Assembly: GCA_013359265.1 (NCBI GenBank)
Contig: JABWCD010000009.1
Span: forward strand, 1 to 64,000
Direction: 5' to 3'
DNA: 64,000 bases
From: Candidatus Hydrogenedentota bacterium
GTDB taxonomy: Bacteria > Hydrogenedentota > Hydrogenedentia > Hydrogenedentales > SLHB01
Shown here: piece by piece, positions 25,233-35,968 of the stretch
Numbering within the stretch: the stretch's first letter is position 1
Layout: each line of letters begins with the position of its first letter
Translations under genes and position numbers: made by a program
The notes under the pieces: model-generated
The model's database searches: none
What the model saw: only the letters and a program-made list of their open reading frames with translations
What the model was told of the DNA's origin: nothing

Positions 25233-25988
25233 TTACGCGCCCAATGCCGCGGCGAGGTAGTCGCGGTTCATTTTCGCGATGTTCTTGACGGAGATGCCTT
25301 TCGGGCAGGCGGCTTCGCATTCGTAGTGGTTTGAGCAGTTGCCGAAGCCTTCGGCGTCCATCTGCGCAACCATGCCGAGGACGCGGCTGTGTCTTTCGGG
25401 TTGGCCTTGGGGCAGCACGTTGAGGTGCGCGACTTTCGCCGACACGAACAGCATCGCGGACGCGTTCGGACACGCCGCGACGCAGGCGCCGCAGCCGATG
25501 CATTGCGCGGCGTCCATCGCCCAATCGGCCTTGTCTTTCGGCACAGGAATGCTGTGCGCTTCGGCCGCCTGGCCCGTACGCACGCTGATAAAGCCGCCCG
25601 CCTGAATGATGCGATCGAACGCGGACCGATCGCATACGAGGTCCTTGATTATCGGAAAGCCCTTCGCGCGCCACGGCTCGATCGTGATCGTGTCGCCGTC
25701 CTTAAACTTGCGCATGTGCAACTGGCACAGCGTCGTTTCCTTCTCCGGCCCGTGCGCCTGCCCGTTCACCACCGCGCCACAACTGCCGCAGATGCCTTCG
25801 CGGCAATCGTGATCAAACGCGATCGGCTCGATGCCCTTCGTCTCCAATTCCGCGTTGACGATGTCGAGCATTTCCAAGAACGACGCGTCCGTATCGATGC
25901 CCTTCGCTTCGTAGGTTTCAAGGCGGCCAGGGGCGGCAGCATTCTTCTGCCGCCAGACTTTCAGCGTGAGGTTTATCTTGCGCGACAT
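25233..25988 (-). CDS. sdhB: succinate dehydrogenase/fumarate reductase iron-sulfur subunit
   Basis: The electron-transfer subunit of complex II, 251 residues. The [2Fe-2S] ligands are in [10 protein letters not shown] with a fourth Cys in TTLCQLH; the [4Fe-4S] motif is [13 protein letters not shown]; the [3Fe-4S] set is in [15 protein letters not shown]. It is the last gene of sdhC-sdhA-sdhB. It is separated from sdhA by 187 bases that hold an inverted array of TTTTGGA units, an unusual gap within a complex II operon. Confidence 0.97.
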   Translation of the reverse strand: MSRKINLTLKVWRQKNAAAPGRLETYEAKGIDTDASFLEMLDIVNAELETKGIEPIAFDHDCREGICGSCGAVVNGQAHGPEKETTLCQLHMRKFKDGDTITIEPWRAKGFPIIKDLVCDRSAFDRIIQAGGFISVRTGQAAEAHSIPVPKDKADWAMDAAQCIGCGACVAACPNASAMLFVSAKVAHLNVLPQGQPERHSRVLGMVAQMDAEGFGNCSNHYECEAACPKGISVKNIAKMNRDYLAAALGA

Positions 25989-26000
25989 GAACGAAACCTA

Positions 26001-26172
26001 TTTTGGATTTTGGATTTTGGATTTTGGATTGAAAGGGCGAATGCGACCGCGGATCGCGCGGATACACGCGGATTTGGCGAAGACCAGTACTTAGGCAAGC
26101 AGCATAACGCAGCGGGCCGCTTTGTCCGTTTGCAGTTCCCAATCCAAAATCCAAAATCCAAAATCCAAAATT
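26001..26172. repeat. empty inverted-array element (TTTTGGA arms) between sdhA and sdhB
   Basis: Four tandem TTTTGGA units (26001-26028 plus TT) face four TCCAAAA units (26143-26170, flanked by AAT and TT). The arms are perfect inverted copies of about 30 bases around a 110-base core with no gene. The right arm ends 3 bases from the sdhA stop codon (26176-26178). The plan matches the two four-helix-bundle loci at 30.7 and 36.9 kb but lacks the gene. Confidence 0.85.
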
Positions 26173-26175
26173 CCT

Positions 26176-28098
<1,923 letters not shown>

Positions 28099-28325
28099 TT
28101 ATTGCTCGGGTCTGTCGGGTCTGCCCGGTATGGAGTCATTTCCATTGCTCCAGTGCCTACTGTGCAACAACGGATTGAGATTGGAATTACCTCGATAGGG
28201 GTTACGGCGAGCAGCCCAGGGTTGACGCGTCGGAGTCGCTTCGACGAAGGCGCGGCTACCCTGGGTAAAGACCACCCCCACCCCGTATCTACCCTGAAAG
28301 GGTTGCGGCAGTCCCTCAACGCTTT
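28099..28325. repeat. sdhC-sdhA spacer with long imperfect hairpin
   Basis: The spacer holds CCCAGGGT (about 28213-28220) and ACCCTGGG (about 28256-28263) as facing arms, with an inner GTCGCTTCGAC hairpin and a neighbouring CCCTGAAAGGG palindrome. No gene is visible. Its GC-rich palindromic make-up resembles dispersed intergenic repeats, but only one copy is in the window, so this is tentative. Confidence 0.45.
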
Positions 28326-29021
28326 TCATACCGCCGGCCCGCCGATGATGTTCCGCACGATTACGTAGATTGGAACGAGACTGAACCCGCACGCGACCAC
28401 CGCGCCAATGACGAGGCTGGCTTGCCGGATCACGGGCGTGTAGCGGTCGTGATAGAAACCGATGGACTGAAACATGCTCTGGATTCCGTGGCTGAGGTGC
28501 ATACCGACGCACCAGACCGCTGCAAGGTATATGACCACGCGCAAGGGGTTAAGGAACGAATTCCAAACCAATCCGTACAACTCGTATTCCTGCCCCTTCA
28601 ACTCGACGGACGGGCCGGTCTTTCCGGCGATGGTGAAGTCGGAGAGATGCAAAAAAAGGAACAAGAAAAGGAGCGCGCCGGTGAGGATCATGAACTTTTT
28701 CGCGAAGTTGGTCTCGCCGCGCGTGGCCGCCACTGCGTAGCGGTTGGTGCCGCCGGATTTCCGGTTTTCGCGCGTGACGAGGATCGAGAACCGAATGTGG
28801 ACGACCGCCGCGACGATCAGGACTGCACGGGCGATCCACAGCAACTCGGGCACGGCATGAAGCGTTTCCGAGTAGTGGTTGAACGCTTCGGGGCCAAAGA
28901 ACAGGATAAAGTTGCCGGCCATGTGAACGATGATGAACCCGACGAGAATCAGGCCGGTAATCGCGACCAACTGCTTTTTGAAGACCGAACTGCGGAAGAA
29001 CGGGGCCAGCTTCGTGATCAT
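28326..29021 (-). CDS. sdhC: succinate dehydrogenase cytochrome b subunit
   Basis: The membrane anchor of complex II, 231 residues with five hydrophobic helices (about 15-40, 60-80, 105-130, 155-178, 195-222). Conserved His residues are in VHMAGNFILF, VVHIRFSI, FLHLSDF and GMHLSHGIQSMFQ. This is the single-subunit di-haem cytochrome b558 type that exchanges electrons with menaquinone. It is the first gene of the sdhCAB unit, and the start ATG at 29021 has no competing start. Confidence 0.93.
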   Translation of the reverse strand: MITKLAPFFRSSVFKKQLVAITGLILVGFIIVHMAGNFILFFGPEAFNHYSETLHAVPELLWIARAVLIVAAVVHIRFSILVTRENRKSGGTNRYAVAATRGETNFAKKFMILTGALLFLFLFLHLSDFTIAGKTGPSVELKGQEYELYGLVWNSFLNPLRVVIYLAAVWCVGMHLSHGIQSMFQSIGFYHDRYTPVIRQASLVIGAVVACGFSLVPIYVIVRNIIGGPAV

Positions 29022-29320
29022 GCGGTGTCCACTTCGTCAACTGCGGTACGATACGCCACGCGTACCGACCGGAAAGTATAGCACCTGATTCGTGATGCGC
29101 AAAATTCGCGATTCTCCCCTGTCGCGTCGCGACTTAATCTAGCCCGCCGCAATAATCGTCGATTTTACACCGCCCCTGTCAATTAAACAGAGGTCGTTTC
29201 GCATGGTGTAGTTCCGTCCCGCTCGTCTTGCCGACCAATCATGGCCTAGTCCGCGACTGCGCCGCGCACACCGAGTGCAACACGTTGGGCCAATAGATAG
29301 GAGCGCCAACACGGTGGCGA

Positions 29321-30661
29321 CTACGCCCGCGGTGTCATGCCGAGTAGGTCGCAGGACGATTGGTGCAGGATGCCGTAAGCGATATCGTGGATGTCGTTGA
29401 AGGAGTACTGGCCGAGTTGCACCTTGTCGGCAAGGACCTCGGCGAGGAGTTTGCGCGTGATGACGGCTTTGGCGTAGGTCCATTCGACAGTATAGGCGTC
29501 GCTGAAGAATCCGATCTGCTTGTTGACCGGCAACATATCGAGGCGCTCCTCCATGACCTGGCGGATGGCGCCGGGGAAGAAGTTGTGCCACCAGTAGCCG
29601 CACAACGAGAGGTTCGGCAGCTCGCGCGCGAGCGTGCAGAGCGACTGATTGGCGTGCCGGCTAGAAAGGAAGCACATGAATTTGAGTTTGGGATACCGCG
29701 CAACGATTTCGCCAAGCTGCCCGATGGCGCGCTGGCTCAGCCGCGACCCGGTCTCGTACGGCAACGATTCCGCGCCGAACGAGAATTGAAAAACAATCTC
29801 GTCGCCGTGCTTCTCGAGCTCCCCCAAAAACCGGTGCATGATGTAGCTCGAGTAAATGTCGCGTTCGCGATCGCCCGCATTCGCGCGCGCCTTCAATGCG
29901 GCCGACACCTGATCGGCGCTCGGCATTGCGTAGTCGATATCGGTCGAGACGTGTTGCGCCGTTGCCGTCACTTTGTCGTACGGAAGAAGTGCGCAGTAAT
30001 GCGCGACCGCCGCATCGATATCCTCGACGGTCTTGATCGTCTTGTGCAGCGGCGGCGCGGACTTGCGATCGAACGTGACCGGCAGCGTCCATTGCGGCGC
30101 CGTAGCATTCCACGCACGCTCGAGTTCGTACAGCGGAATGTCGGGCTGGCCCCATTGCGTTCGCGCGAAGAACGACCATTCGATTGCGTATTGCAGCAGA
30201 TCGTCCGCGGAACCGTCGCGCTGACGGAAGAGTTCGGTGCCGGTGCGCGCGATGTTCGCGCGGCGCAGGATCTCGCGTGACCAGACGGGGTTCGATGCGT
30301 GATGTTTAATGAGACGGTCAAGGTTACGCCAGTTGCTCGAATCGATCGGCGTGTGCCAGTTGTACAAGTCCGCGAGAATGATGCGGACGCCCCAGGACAT
30401 GGCCGTGTTGCGCGCCTTCGCAAGATACGGGATCGCTTCCTCGACGCGCCGTGCCGCTTCCTCTTCCGTGCGATCCTCCGGAATCCGCGCCCCCGACGGA
30501 CACCCCGCCGCATACAGGTCGCTGATGCACATGTGATACAGCAGGATGTCGTCGAGCCCGCGCGCGGAAAGGTGCGCCGCGTCAATGTGCGTGTGTGGAT
30601 CCATCCACTGAAAAGAGTGCAGGATTTCCTCGATGGCGTGCGCAGTCATTTCGGGTTGCAT
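29321..30661 (-). CDS. glucuronate isomerase (UxaC)-like / amidohydrolase-superfamily protein
   Basis: A 446-residue protein of the UxaC-like branch of the amidohydrolase superfamily. The N-terminal metal motif is DPHTHIDAAHLS (about 21-32), followed by DDILLYHMCISD, the typical GLDDILLYH segment of uronate-isomerase relatives. Later motifs are KFMCFLSSRHANQSL and LCGYWWHNFFPGAIRQVM. Known relatives isomerise glucuronate or galacturonate to keto acids. It is alone here, with no other hexuronate genes, so the substrate is uncertain. An Arg and Asp follow in GFFSDAYTVEW. Confidence 0.75.
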   Translation of the reverse strand: MQPEMTAHAIEEILHSFQWMDPHTHIDAAHLSARGLDDILLYHMCISDLYAAGCPSGARIPEDRTEEEAARRVEEAIPYLAKARNTAMSWGVRIILADLYNWHTPIDSSNWRNLDRLIKHHASNPVWSREILRRANIARTGTELFRQRDGSADDLLQYAIEWSFFARTQWGQPDIPLYELERAWNATAPQWTLPVTFDRKSAPPLHKTIKTVEDIDAAVAHYCALLPYDKVTATAQHVSTDIDYAMPSADQVSAALKARANAGDRERDIYSSYIMHRFLGELEKHGDEIVFQFSFGAESLPYETGSRLSQRAIGQLGEIVARYPKLKFMCFLSSRHANQSLCTLARELPNLSLCGYWWHNFFPGAIRQVMEERLDMLPVNKQIGFFSDAYTVEWTYAKAVITRKLLAEVLADKVQLGQYSFNDIHDIAYGILHQSSCDLLGMTPRA

Positions 30662-30683
30662 GGAGGGAACTCCGGCATGGGAG

Positions 30684-31188
30684 GAGGAGTTAGGAAGTTA
30701 GGAAGCGAGGGAGTGAGGAAGTCAGGAAGCGAGAAAGAGAGGAAGCAGTTCATCGTGATGCGCATTACCTTGGTTTGGTGCTTAGTTTGGCCATGAGCGC
30801 GCGGAGCATACGGCTTATTTCAGCCAAAATCGCCAATAGCTCGGGCGCTTTCACGGCGTGTTGCGGGTAGAGATCCTGTGCGAGCAGAAGTAGGGTCTCG
30901 AGTTCTTTCGTGCTTCCCTGAGCGATGCGCAAGAACTGCGAGAATTCCTTTGCACCTTCCCTGCCCCAGCCTTCGGCAATATTGCACGGGATGGATACGG
31001 CAGCCCGGCGAATCTGCAACGAAATTCCGAATGCTTCGCTTTTGGGAAACGACTCTGTGACCTTGTAGCATTGCCTGGCCAGCGACATCGACTTTTGCCA
31101 AACGACCAACTCTTTGCACAAACTCGCCGCCAATCTCTTGCTCCCTGACTTCCTAACTCCCTAACTTCCTTTCTTCCCAACTCCCTCA
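30684..31188. mobile_element. inverted octamer-array element A with four-helix-bundle gene
   Basis: The left arm (30684-30748) is a run of 8-base units of the form TNAGGRAG (TTAGGAAG, CGAGGGAG, TGAGGAAG, TCAGGAAG). The right arm (about 31134-31188) is the inverse, with CTTCCTAA, CTCCCTAA and CTCCCTGA units. Between them lies one gene for a four-helix-bundle protein. The glmM stop codon (31186-31188) is inside the end of the right arm. The layout recalls hairpin-forming intervening sequences, but outside rRNA. Mobility is inferred. Confidence 0.7.
30765..31133 (-). CDS. four-helix-bundle protein (23S rRNA intervening-sequence / S23 family)
   Basis: A 122-residue all-helical protein of the IVP/S23 family. 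Diagnostic segments are ELVVWQKSMSLARQCYKVTE, FPKSEAFGISLQIRRAA, VSIPCNIAEGWGREG and GSTKELETLLLLAQDL. The start is TTG at 31133. Members were first found inside 23S rRNA intervening sequences of Leptospira and Coxiella, and relatives include Avd of diversity-generating retroelements. Their function is not settled. Here it is enclosed by inverted octamer arrays, in a plan shared with the paralogue at 37.0 kb. Confidence 0.9.
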   Translation of the reverse strand: MAASLCKELVVWQKSMSLARQCYKVTESFPKSEAFGISLQIRRAAVSIPCNIAEGWGREGAKEFSQFLRIAQGSTKELETLLLLAQDLYPQHAVKAPELLAILAEISRMLRALMAKLSTKPR

Positions 31189-32529
31189 CAGCGCAGCGAT
31201 TTTCTTCGCCAGTTGTTTCGCCAATCCTTCGGCCACTTTCGCTTTTTCGTGCTGCACCATGATGCGAATGACAGGTTCGGTACCCGAGGGGCGGATTACC
31301 ACGCGGCCGGTGCCGACAAGTTCGTCTTCGGCGTCTTTGCGGACGGAGTCGATGACCTCTTCGCTGGGAACGGGTTTGCCGTTGAGCGGGACGGATTGGT
31401 TCGCTTCAGGCATGGGTTGGTAAACGGACGCGAGGCTGGCAAGCGGTTGATCGCGGCGGATCATCGTGGCGAGGATTTGAAGCGCCGCAATGAGGGCGTC
31501 GCCGGTGACGTTATGATCGAGCATGACCATGTGACCGGAGGCTTCCCCGCCAATCGTGAGGCCGCGTTCGCGCAATGCTTCAACCACAAAGCGGTCGCCG
31601 ACTTTGGTCCACACGACGCTGCCGCCGTGCGTTTCGATTGCCTTCGCGAGACCGCCGTTCGCCATGATGTTCGTCGCTATTGCTTTTCCGGGCAGGGCCT
31701 CGCGTTCAAGCAGATCAACGCCAAGAATGGAGAGCAGCGCGTTGCCGTCGAGCATGCGGCCGTCGCCGTCCGCCATGACAATGCGATCGCCGTCGCCGTC
31801 GAACGCGATGCCGACGTCCGCGCGCTCGCGAATGACCGTTGCGCGCATTTCTTCGGGATGGACCGATCCGCAATTCTCGTTGATGTTGCGGCCGTTCGGA
31901 TTGTTGTGAATCGGAATGACTTCCGCGCCCAGTTCGCTGAACGTATAGTGCCCGCACTTGTACGACGCGCCGTTGGCGGTATCGACAACAATCTTGAGGC
32001 CGTCCAGCCGCATGCCCTTCGGGAATGTCGCCTTGGCGAATTCGATGTAGCGCCCGACGGCGTCGTCGATGCGGCGCGCGGTCCCGATCTCGCCCGCGGT
32101 CGGACGCATGTTGTCGATCTCGCCGCTGATGACGAGCTTCTCGATCTCGTCCTCGACTTCGTCGGCAATCTTAAAGCCGTCGCGCGCGAAGAACTTGATT
32201 CCGTTGTATTGGAATGCGTTGTGCGATGCGCTGATCATGATTGCGCCGTCGCAGCGCAGGCTGCGCATGATGTACGACACGCCCGGCGTCGGCAACGGGC
32301 CGGTCAGGAGCACGTTCACTCCCATCGAACACAGCCCGGCGGTCAGCGCGTTCTCGACCATATAGCCGGAAATGCGCGTGTCCTTGCCGATGAGGATGGT
32401 GTGGCGGCGCGCTTCCTGCTGGTACAGGTATCCCGCCGCGCGGCCTACTTTCAATACGGTCTCAACGTTCACCGGCGCCATGTTCGCCACGCCGCGGATA
32501 CCGTCGGTCCCAAACATACGGTCACTCAT
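31186..32529 (-). CDS. glmM: phosphoglucosamine mutase GlmM
   Basis: Converts glucosamine-6-phosphate to glucosamine-1-phosphate for peptidoglycan and LPS precursors. It has 447 residues, the family length. Motifs are MFGTDGIRG at the N-terminus, the active-site phosphoserine in ISASHNAFQYNG (about 100-111), the metal loop FDGDGDR, the sugar loop GGEASGH and the phosphate-binding RPSGTEPVIRIM near the C-terminus. It is downstream of ftsH and folP. The final codons run straight into the repeat array of element A. Confidence 0.97.
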   Translation of the reverse strand: MSDRMFGTDGIRGVANMAPVNVETVLKVGRAAGYLYQQEARRHTILIGKDTRISGYMVENALTAGLCSMGVNVLLTGPLPTPGVSYIMRSLRCDGAIMISASHNAFQYNGIKFFARDGFKIADEVEDEIEKLVISGEIDNMRPTAGEIGTARRIDDAVGRYIEFAKATFPKGMRLDGLKIVVDTANGASYKCGHYTFSELGAEVIPIHNNPNGRNINENCGSVHPEEMRATVIRERADVGIAFDGDGDRIVMADGDGRMLDGNALLSILGVDLLEREALPGKAIATNIMANGGLAKAIETHGGSVVWTKVGDRFVVEALRERGLTIGGEASGHMVMLDHNVTGDALIAALQILATMIRRDQPLASLASVYQPMPEANQSVPLNGKPVPSEEVIDSVRKDAEDELVGTGRVVIRPSGTEPVIRIMVQHEKAKVAEGLAKQLAKKIAAL

Positions 32530-32539
32530 TGAAGGTCCC

Positions 32540-32650
32540 TCTCACGAGTCCCACTCTCGTTACCAAGCTTCAGTCCCATTCTCGTTACCAGGCTCCGCTT
32601 GGTAACGCGCTCCTGAAGAGCTCTGCTTTGACTCGCAATTGCCCGAAACG
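32540..32650. repeat. palindromic intergenic repeat between folP and glmM
   Basis: CGTTACCA and TGGTAACG form the arms of a hairpin at 32583-32607, and a related half copy (TCTCGTTACCAAGCTTCAG) precedes it at about 32556. An AGAGCTCT palindrome follows. This is the look of a dispersed extragenic palindromic repeat. It occupies the place where cdaA is often found in ftsH-folP-glmM clusters of other bacteria. Confidence 0.55.
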
Positions 32651-32656
32651 CAGCGG

Positions 32657-33499
32657 TCATTCACTATACGTCCCTCTAACAATAGCATCGGTCATCTTGG
32701 CGACGCGCGCCATCCGCTTCACGTCATGGACGCGTACCGCGTCCGCGCCGTGGGCGATGGCGATGGCCACCGTTGCCGCCGTCCCCTCCATGCGATCGTC
32801 GACGGCAACACCGAGTACCTCCCCAATTGTCGACTTATTGGACGTGCCGATCAAAATCGGCCTGCCGAACTTCTTGAATTCGGAAAGGCGGCGCAGGATC
32901 TCGAGGTTGTGCGCGGGGGTTTTTCCAAAGCCGAAGCCCGGGTCGAGCCAAATTGCCTCTTCGCGAATGCCCGTCTTCGTCGCGTAGCGGATTCGCTCGT
33001 CGAAGAACCGGCAAATGTCATCGACCACGTCGTTGTAGCGCGGGGCGCGCTGCATGGTGCGCGGCGTTCCGAGCATGTGCATCAGCACACACGTACACGC
33101 TGCTTCCGCGACAACCTCCGCCATGCCCGGATCGCCGCGCAGCGCCGTGATATCGTTCACCATGCCCGCGCCAAGGGAAAGCGCGCGGCGCGCGGTGTCA
33201 GCGTGATACGTGTCGATGGAAATGGGAATGCGCTCCGCCGCGATCTGCTCGATGACCGGGAGCACGCGGCCTTGTTCTTCGTTCGGGTCGAGCGGCTCCG
33301 CGCCTGGCCGGGACGACTCGCCGCCGACGTCGACGATGTGCGCACCCTCGGCGGCCATCTCGCGCGCGTGCGCCACTGCGGCTTCTGCGCTCGAATATTT
33401 CCCGCCGTCCGAAAACGAATCCGGCGTGACGTTCAACACCCCCATGATGAGCGTCTCGCGCGCGACAGACGGGGCCCCCATCCGAGTCACCTGCGCCAT
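32657..33499 (-). CDS. folP: dihydropteroate synthase FolP
   Basis: Joins p-aminobenzoate to dihydropterin pyrophosphate in folate synthesis. It has 280 residues. Both family signatures are present: MGVLNVTPDSFSDGGKY (about 19-35) and AHIVDVGGESSRPGAEPL (about 53-70). IWLDPGFGFGKT and the final VRVHDVKRM are also typical. It lies between ftsH and glmM on the same strand, with a short non-coding spacer on each side. Confidence 0.97.
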   Translation of the reverse strand: MAQVTRMGAPSVARETLIMGVLNVTPDSFSDGGKYSSAEAAVAHAREMAAEGAHIVDVGGESSRPGAEPLDPNEEQGRVLPVIEQIAAERIPISIDTYHADTARRALSLGAGMVNDITALRGDPGMAEVVAEAACTCVLMHMLGTPRTMQRAPRYNDVVDDICRFFDERIRYATKTGIREEAIWLDPGFGFGKTPAHNLEILRRLSEFKKFGRPILIGTSNKSTIGEVLGVAVDDRMEGTAATVAIAIAHGADAVRVHDVKRMARVAKMTDAIVRGTYSE

Positions 33500-33613
33500 G
33501 CGCCTGCGAGTGCGGTCAAGCGCTGCCGCCCTGGCGGGCCCGATGCCAACGTGCCCGGAAAAGCGCCGCTACCGCGGCGCATTCCTGGGCGCTTTACACC
33601 GGCTAAAGCGGCA

Positions 33614-33638
33614 ACGCCTCCAAAAGAACTTGGAGGCG
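33614..33638. terminator. hairpin between ftsH and folP
   Basis: GCCTCCAA and TTGGAGGC form a perfect 8-bp stem with a 6-base loop just downstream of the ftsH stop on the minus strand. There is no clear T run, so it may weaken rather than end transcription into folP. Confidence 0.45.
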
Positions 33639-33665
33639 CCGAGAAAACGGTCCGTTGCATCACGC

Positions 33666-35636
33666 TCACGCCGGGCCGGGGACCATATCGCCGGGGCCGA
33701 GGCCGCCGCCGACTTCGGGTTCGCGCGCGGCTTTCTTGTCGGGCGCGACTTCGATGCCTTTGGGCGGGGTGCCCGGAGGCGATTCTTTCTTCACCGGCAA
33801 CAGATGACCGAGGCCGTGCTTGCGGAAGAGGTCGTCGATCTCCTCGGCGTCGAGCGTTTCGCGCTCGTAGAGTTCCTCGGAGAGCGCGACGAGGATGTTC
33901 TTGTGCTCGATGAGCATCTTCTTCGCATCGCCGTAGGCGTCTTCGAGGAGCTTGTGGATGGCTTTGTCGATGGCCGACGCAGTCTCCTCGCTGAAATCGC
34001 GCTCGCGCATGAAGTCACGGCCCAGGAACACCTCCGTATTCGACCCGAAGGAAATGGGGCCCATCTCGCTCATGCCCCACTGGCAGACCATGCGGTGCGC
34101 GAGTTCGGTCGCGCTCTTGAGGTCGCCCGCGGCGCCGCTGCTGAATTGGCCAAACATGACGTCTTCCGCGGCGCGCCCGCCCATCATCATGCGGAGCGCG
34201 GCGAGGCAGTATTCCTTCGAGTACGAGTAGCGGTCCTCGAGCGGGATCATGCTGGTGACGCCGAGCGCCGGCCCGCGCGGAATGATCGTCACCTTGTGCA
34301 CGGGGTCCGCGTGCGGCAAGAGTCGGCCCACGATCACGTGACCCGCTTCGTGAAACGCAGTGTTCTTCTTTTCCTTCGCGCTCAAAACGAGCGAACGCCG
34401 CTCCGGTCCCATCAGCACGCGGTCCTTGGCGTCCTCGAAGTCCTGCGCGGTGACTTTGTCCTGGTTGCGGCGCGCGGCGAGCAGCGCGGCTTCGTTCACC
34501 ATGTTCGCAAGGTCCGCGCCGGAGAAGCCGGAGGTGCCGCGCGCGAGGGTATTGACGGAAACGGTTTGGTCGCAGGGCACGCCGTTGTTGCGGATGTGGA
34601 TGCCGAGGATCGCTTCGCGGCCCTTGATGTCGGGGTTTGCGACGACGATCTGCCGGTCGAAGCGGCCCGGGCGAAGCAGTGCGCGGTCGAGCACGTCCGG
34701 CCGGTTGGTCGCGGCCATGAGGATGACGCCCTCGCTCGTGTTAAAGCCGTCCATCTCGACGAGCAACTGATTCAAGGTTTGCTCGCGCTCGTCGTGGCCG
34801 CCGCCGAGGCCCGCGCCGCGCTGGCGGCCGACCGCGTCGATTTCGTCGATGAAGATGATGCACGGCGCGTGCTTCTGCCCCTGCTGGAACAGGTCGCGCA
34901 CGCGGCTCGCGCCGACGCCGACGAACATCTCGACGAAATCCGAGCCGCTGATGCTGAAGAACGGAACGTGCGCTTCGCCCGCGACCGCGCGCGCAAGCAG
35001 CGTCTTCCCCGATCCCGGAGGGCCGACGAGCAGCACGCCCTTGGGAATCTTGCCGCCGAGCCGCGAGAACTTTTTCGGTTCCTTCAGGAACTCGATGATC
35101 TCCTGCAACTCTTCCTTCGCCTCGTCCACGCCGGCAACGTCGTCAAACGTGACGACCTTGTCGCTGTGGTTGACCAGACGCGCGCGGCTCTTGCCAAAGG
35201 ACAGCGCCTTGTTGCTGCCGCCCTGCATCTGGCGGAACATGAAGAACCAGAACACGGCCACGATAAGAATGAGCGGCACGATATTGATCAGTATCGATAC
35301 GAGAATGCCGGAGGACTCCTTGTCTACGTCGGCTGGAATGCCCTTCTCCATGGCCTTTTCGTAATATTCGTTCGCGTACTTTTCGAGCGAATTGAATGAA
35401 AAGCTTTTGCGACCGTCGACTTCCTGTATTAGCTCTCCTTTGACGGTGTAAATGCCCTTTTCGCCACCCATACTAATTTGGATGCGTTTCACATTGCCCT
35501 GCTCGAGTTGCGCAGTGAACTCTTCCGGGCCGAACTGTCCCTTGGGGGTCTGCCCTTTGTTGAGGGTCGTGAGGAGTAGGACCACGATAATGAGAAAAAC
35601 GACCCAGAGGGACAACTGCTTGAAAATTCCATTCAT
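33666..35636 (-). CDS. ftsH: ATP-dependent zinc metalloprotease FtsH
   Basis: A membrane-bound AAA+ protease of 656 residues that degrades misfolded and regulatory membrane proteins. Two membrane helices are near 8-25 and 110-132, flanking a small periplasmic domain. The ATPase part has Walker [18 protein letters not shown], Walker [13 protein letters not shown] and the second-region motif [18 protein letters not shown]. The zinc site is [11 protein letters not shown]. The C-terminal tail is Pro/Gly-rich. It heads the ftsH-folP-glmM set and is divergent from rluA. Confidence 0.98.
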   Translation of the reverse strand: MNGIFKQLSLWVVFLIIVVLLLTTLNKGQTPKGQFGPEEFTAQLEQGNVKRIQISMGGEKGIYTVKGELIQEVDGRKSFSFNSLEKYANEYYEKAMEKGIPADVDKESSGILVSILINIVPLILIVAVFWFFMFRQMQGGSNKALSFGKSRARLVNHSDKVVTFDDVAGVDEAKEELQEIIEFLKEPKKFSRLGGKIPKGVLLVGPPGSGKTLLARAVAGEAHVPFFSISGSDFVEMFVGVGASRVRDLFQQGQKHAPCIIFIDEIDAVGRQRGAGLGGGHDEREQTLNQLLVEMDGFNTSEGVILMAATNRPDVLDRALLRPGRFDRQIVVANPDIKGREAILGIHIRNNGVPCDQTVSVNTLARGTSGFSGADLANMVNEAALLAARRNQDKVTAQDFEDAKDRVLMGPERRSLVLSAKEKKNTAFHEAGHVIVGRLLPHADPVHKVTIIPRGPALGVTSMIPLEDRYSYSKEYCLAALRMMMGGRAAEDVMFGQFSSGAAGDLKSATELAHRMVCQWGMSEMGPISFGSNTEVFLGRDFMRERDFSEETASAIDKAIHKLLEDAYGDAKKMLIEHKNILVALSEELYERETLDAEEIDDLFRKHGLGHLLPVKKESPPGTPPKGIEVAPDKKAAREPEVGGGLGPGDMVPGPA

Positions 35637-35968
35637 AACTAAAGCAAATCCCTTATCTTACGCCGCACAGGCACAAGGCCGCAGCATAGCATTCGGTATC
35701 ATAACACACGAGGATCGACCGAACAATCCCGCGCGAGGTTGTGGAGTGCTGTAAAGTCAGGTTATTCCGTACGCTGGAGCCAAATTTTGCGAGAATGGAA
35801 TGTCAGACGTGCCGGAATGGAAGTGCGTCGTCTGCAACTGCGAAAACTGCTTATTCGCGCGGTATGCGCAACCCACTACCGGCTGGTCGATTACCGCACC
35901 GTCAACGGATAAGATGGACTCGGGGAATCAAATCGCAGTTGCAGCGCCGGCAGGAGCACCGACTATCC
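35637..35968. other. divergent ftsH / rluA control region
   Basis: About 330 bases between two divergent genes. Open frames run into it from rluA, but the predicted peptide (Cys-rich MECCKVRLF start) has no similarity to the pseudouridine synthase family. I regard it as promoter-containing non-coding DNA. No clear promoter pair could be fixed by eye. Confidence 0.5.
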
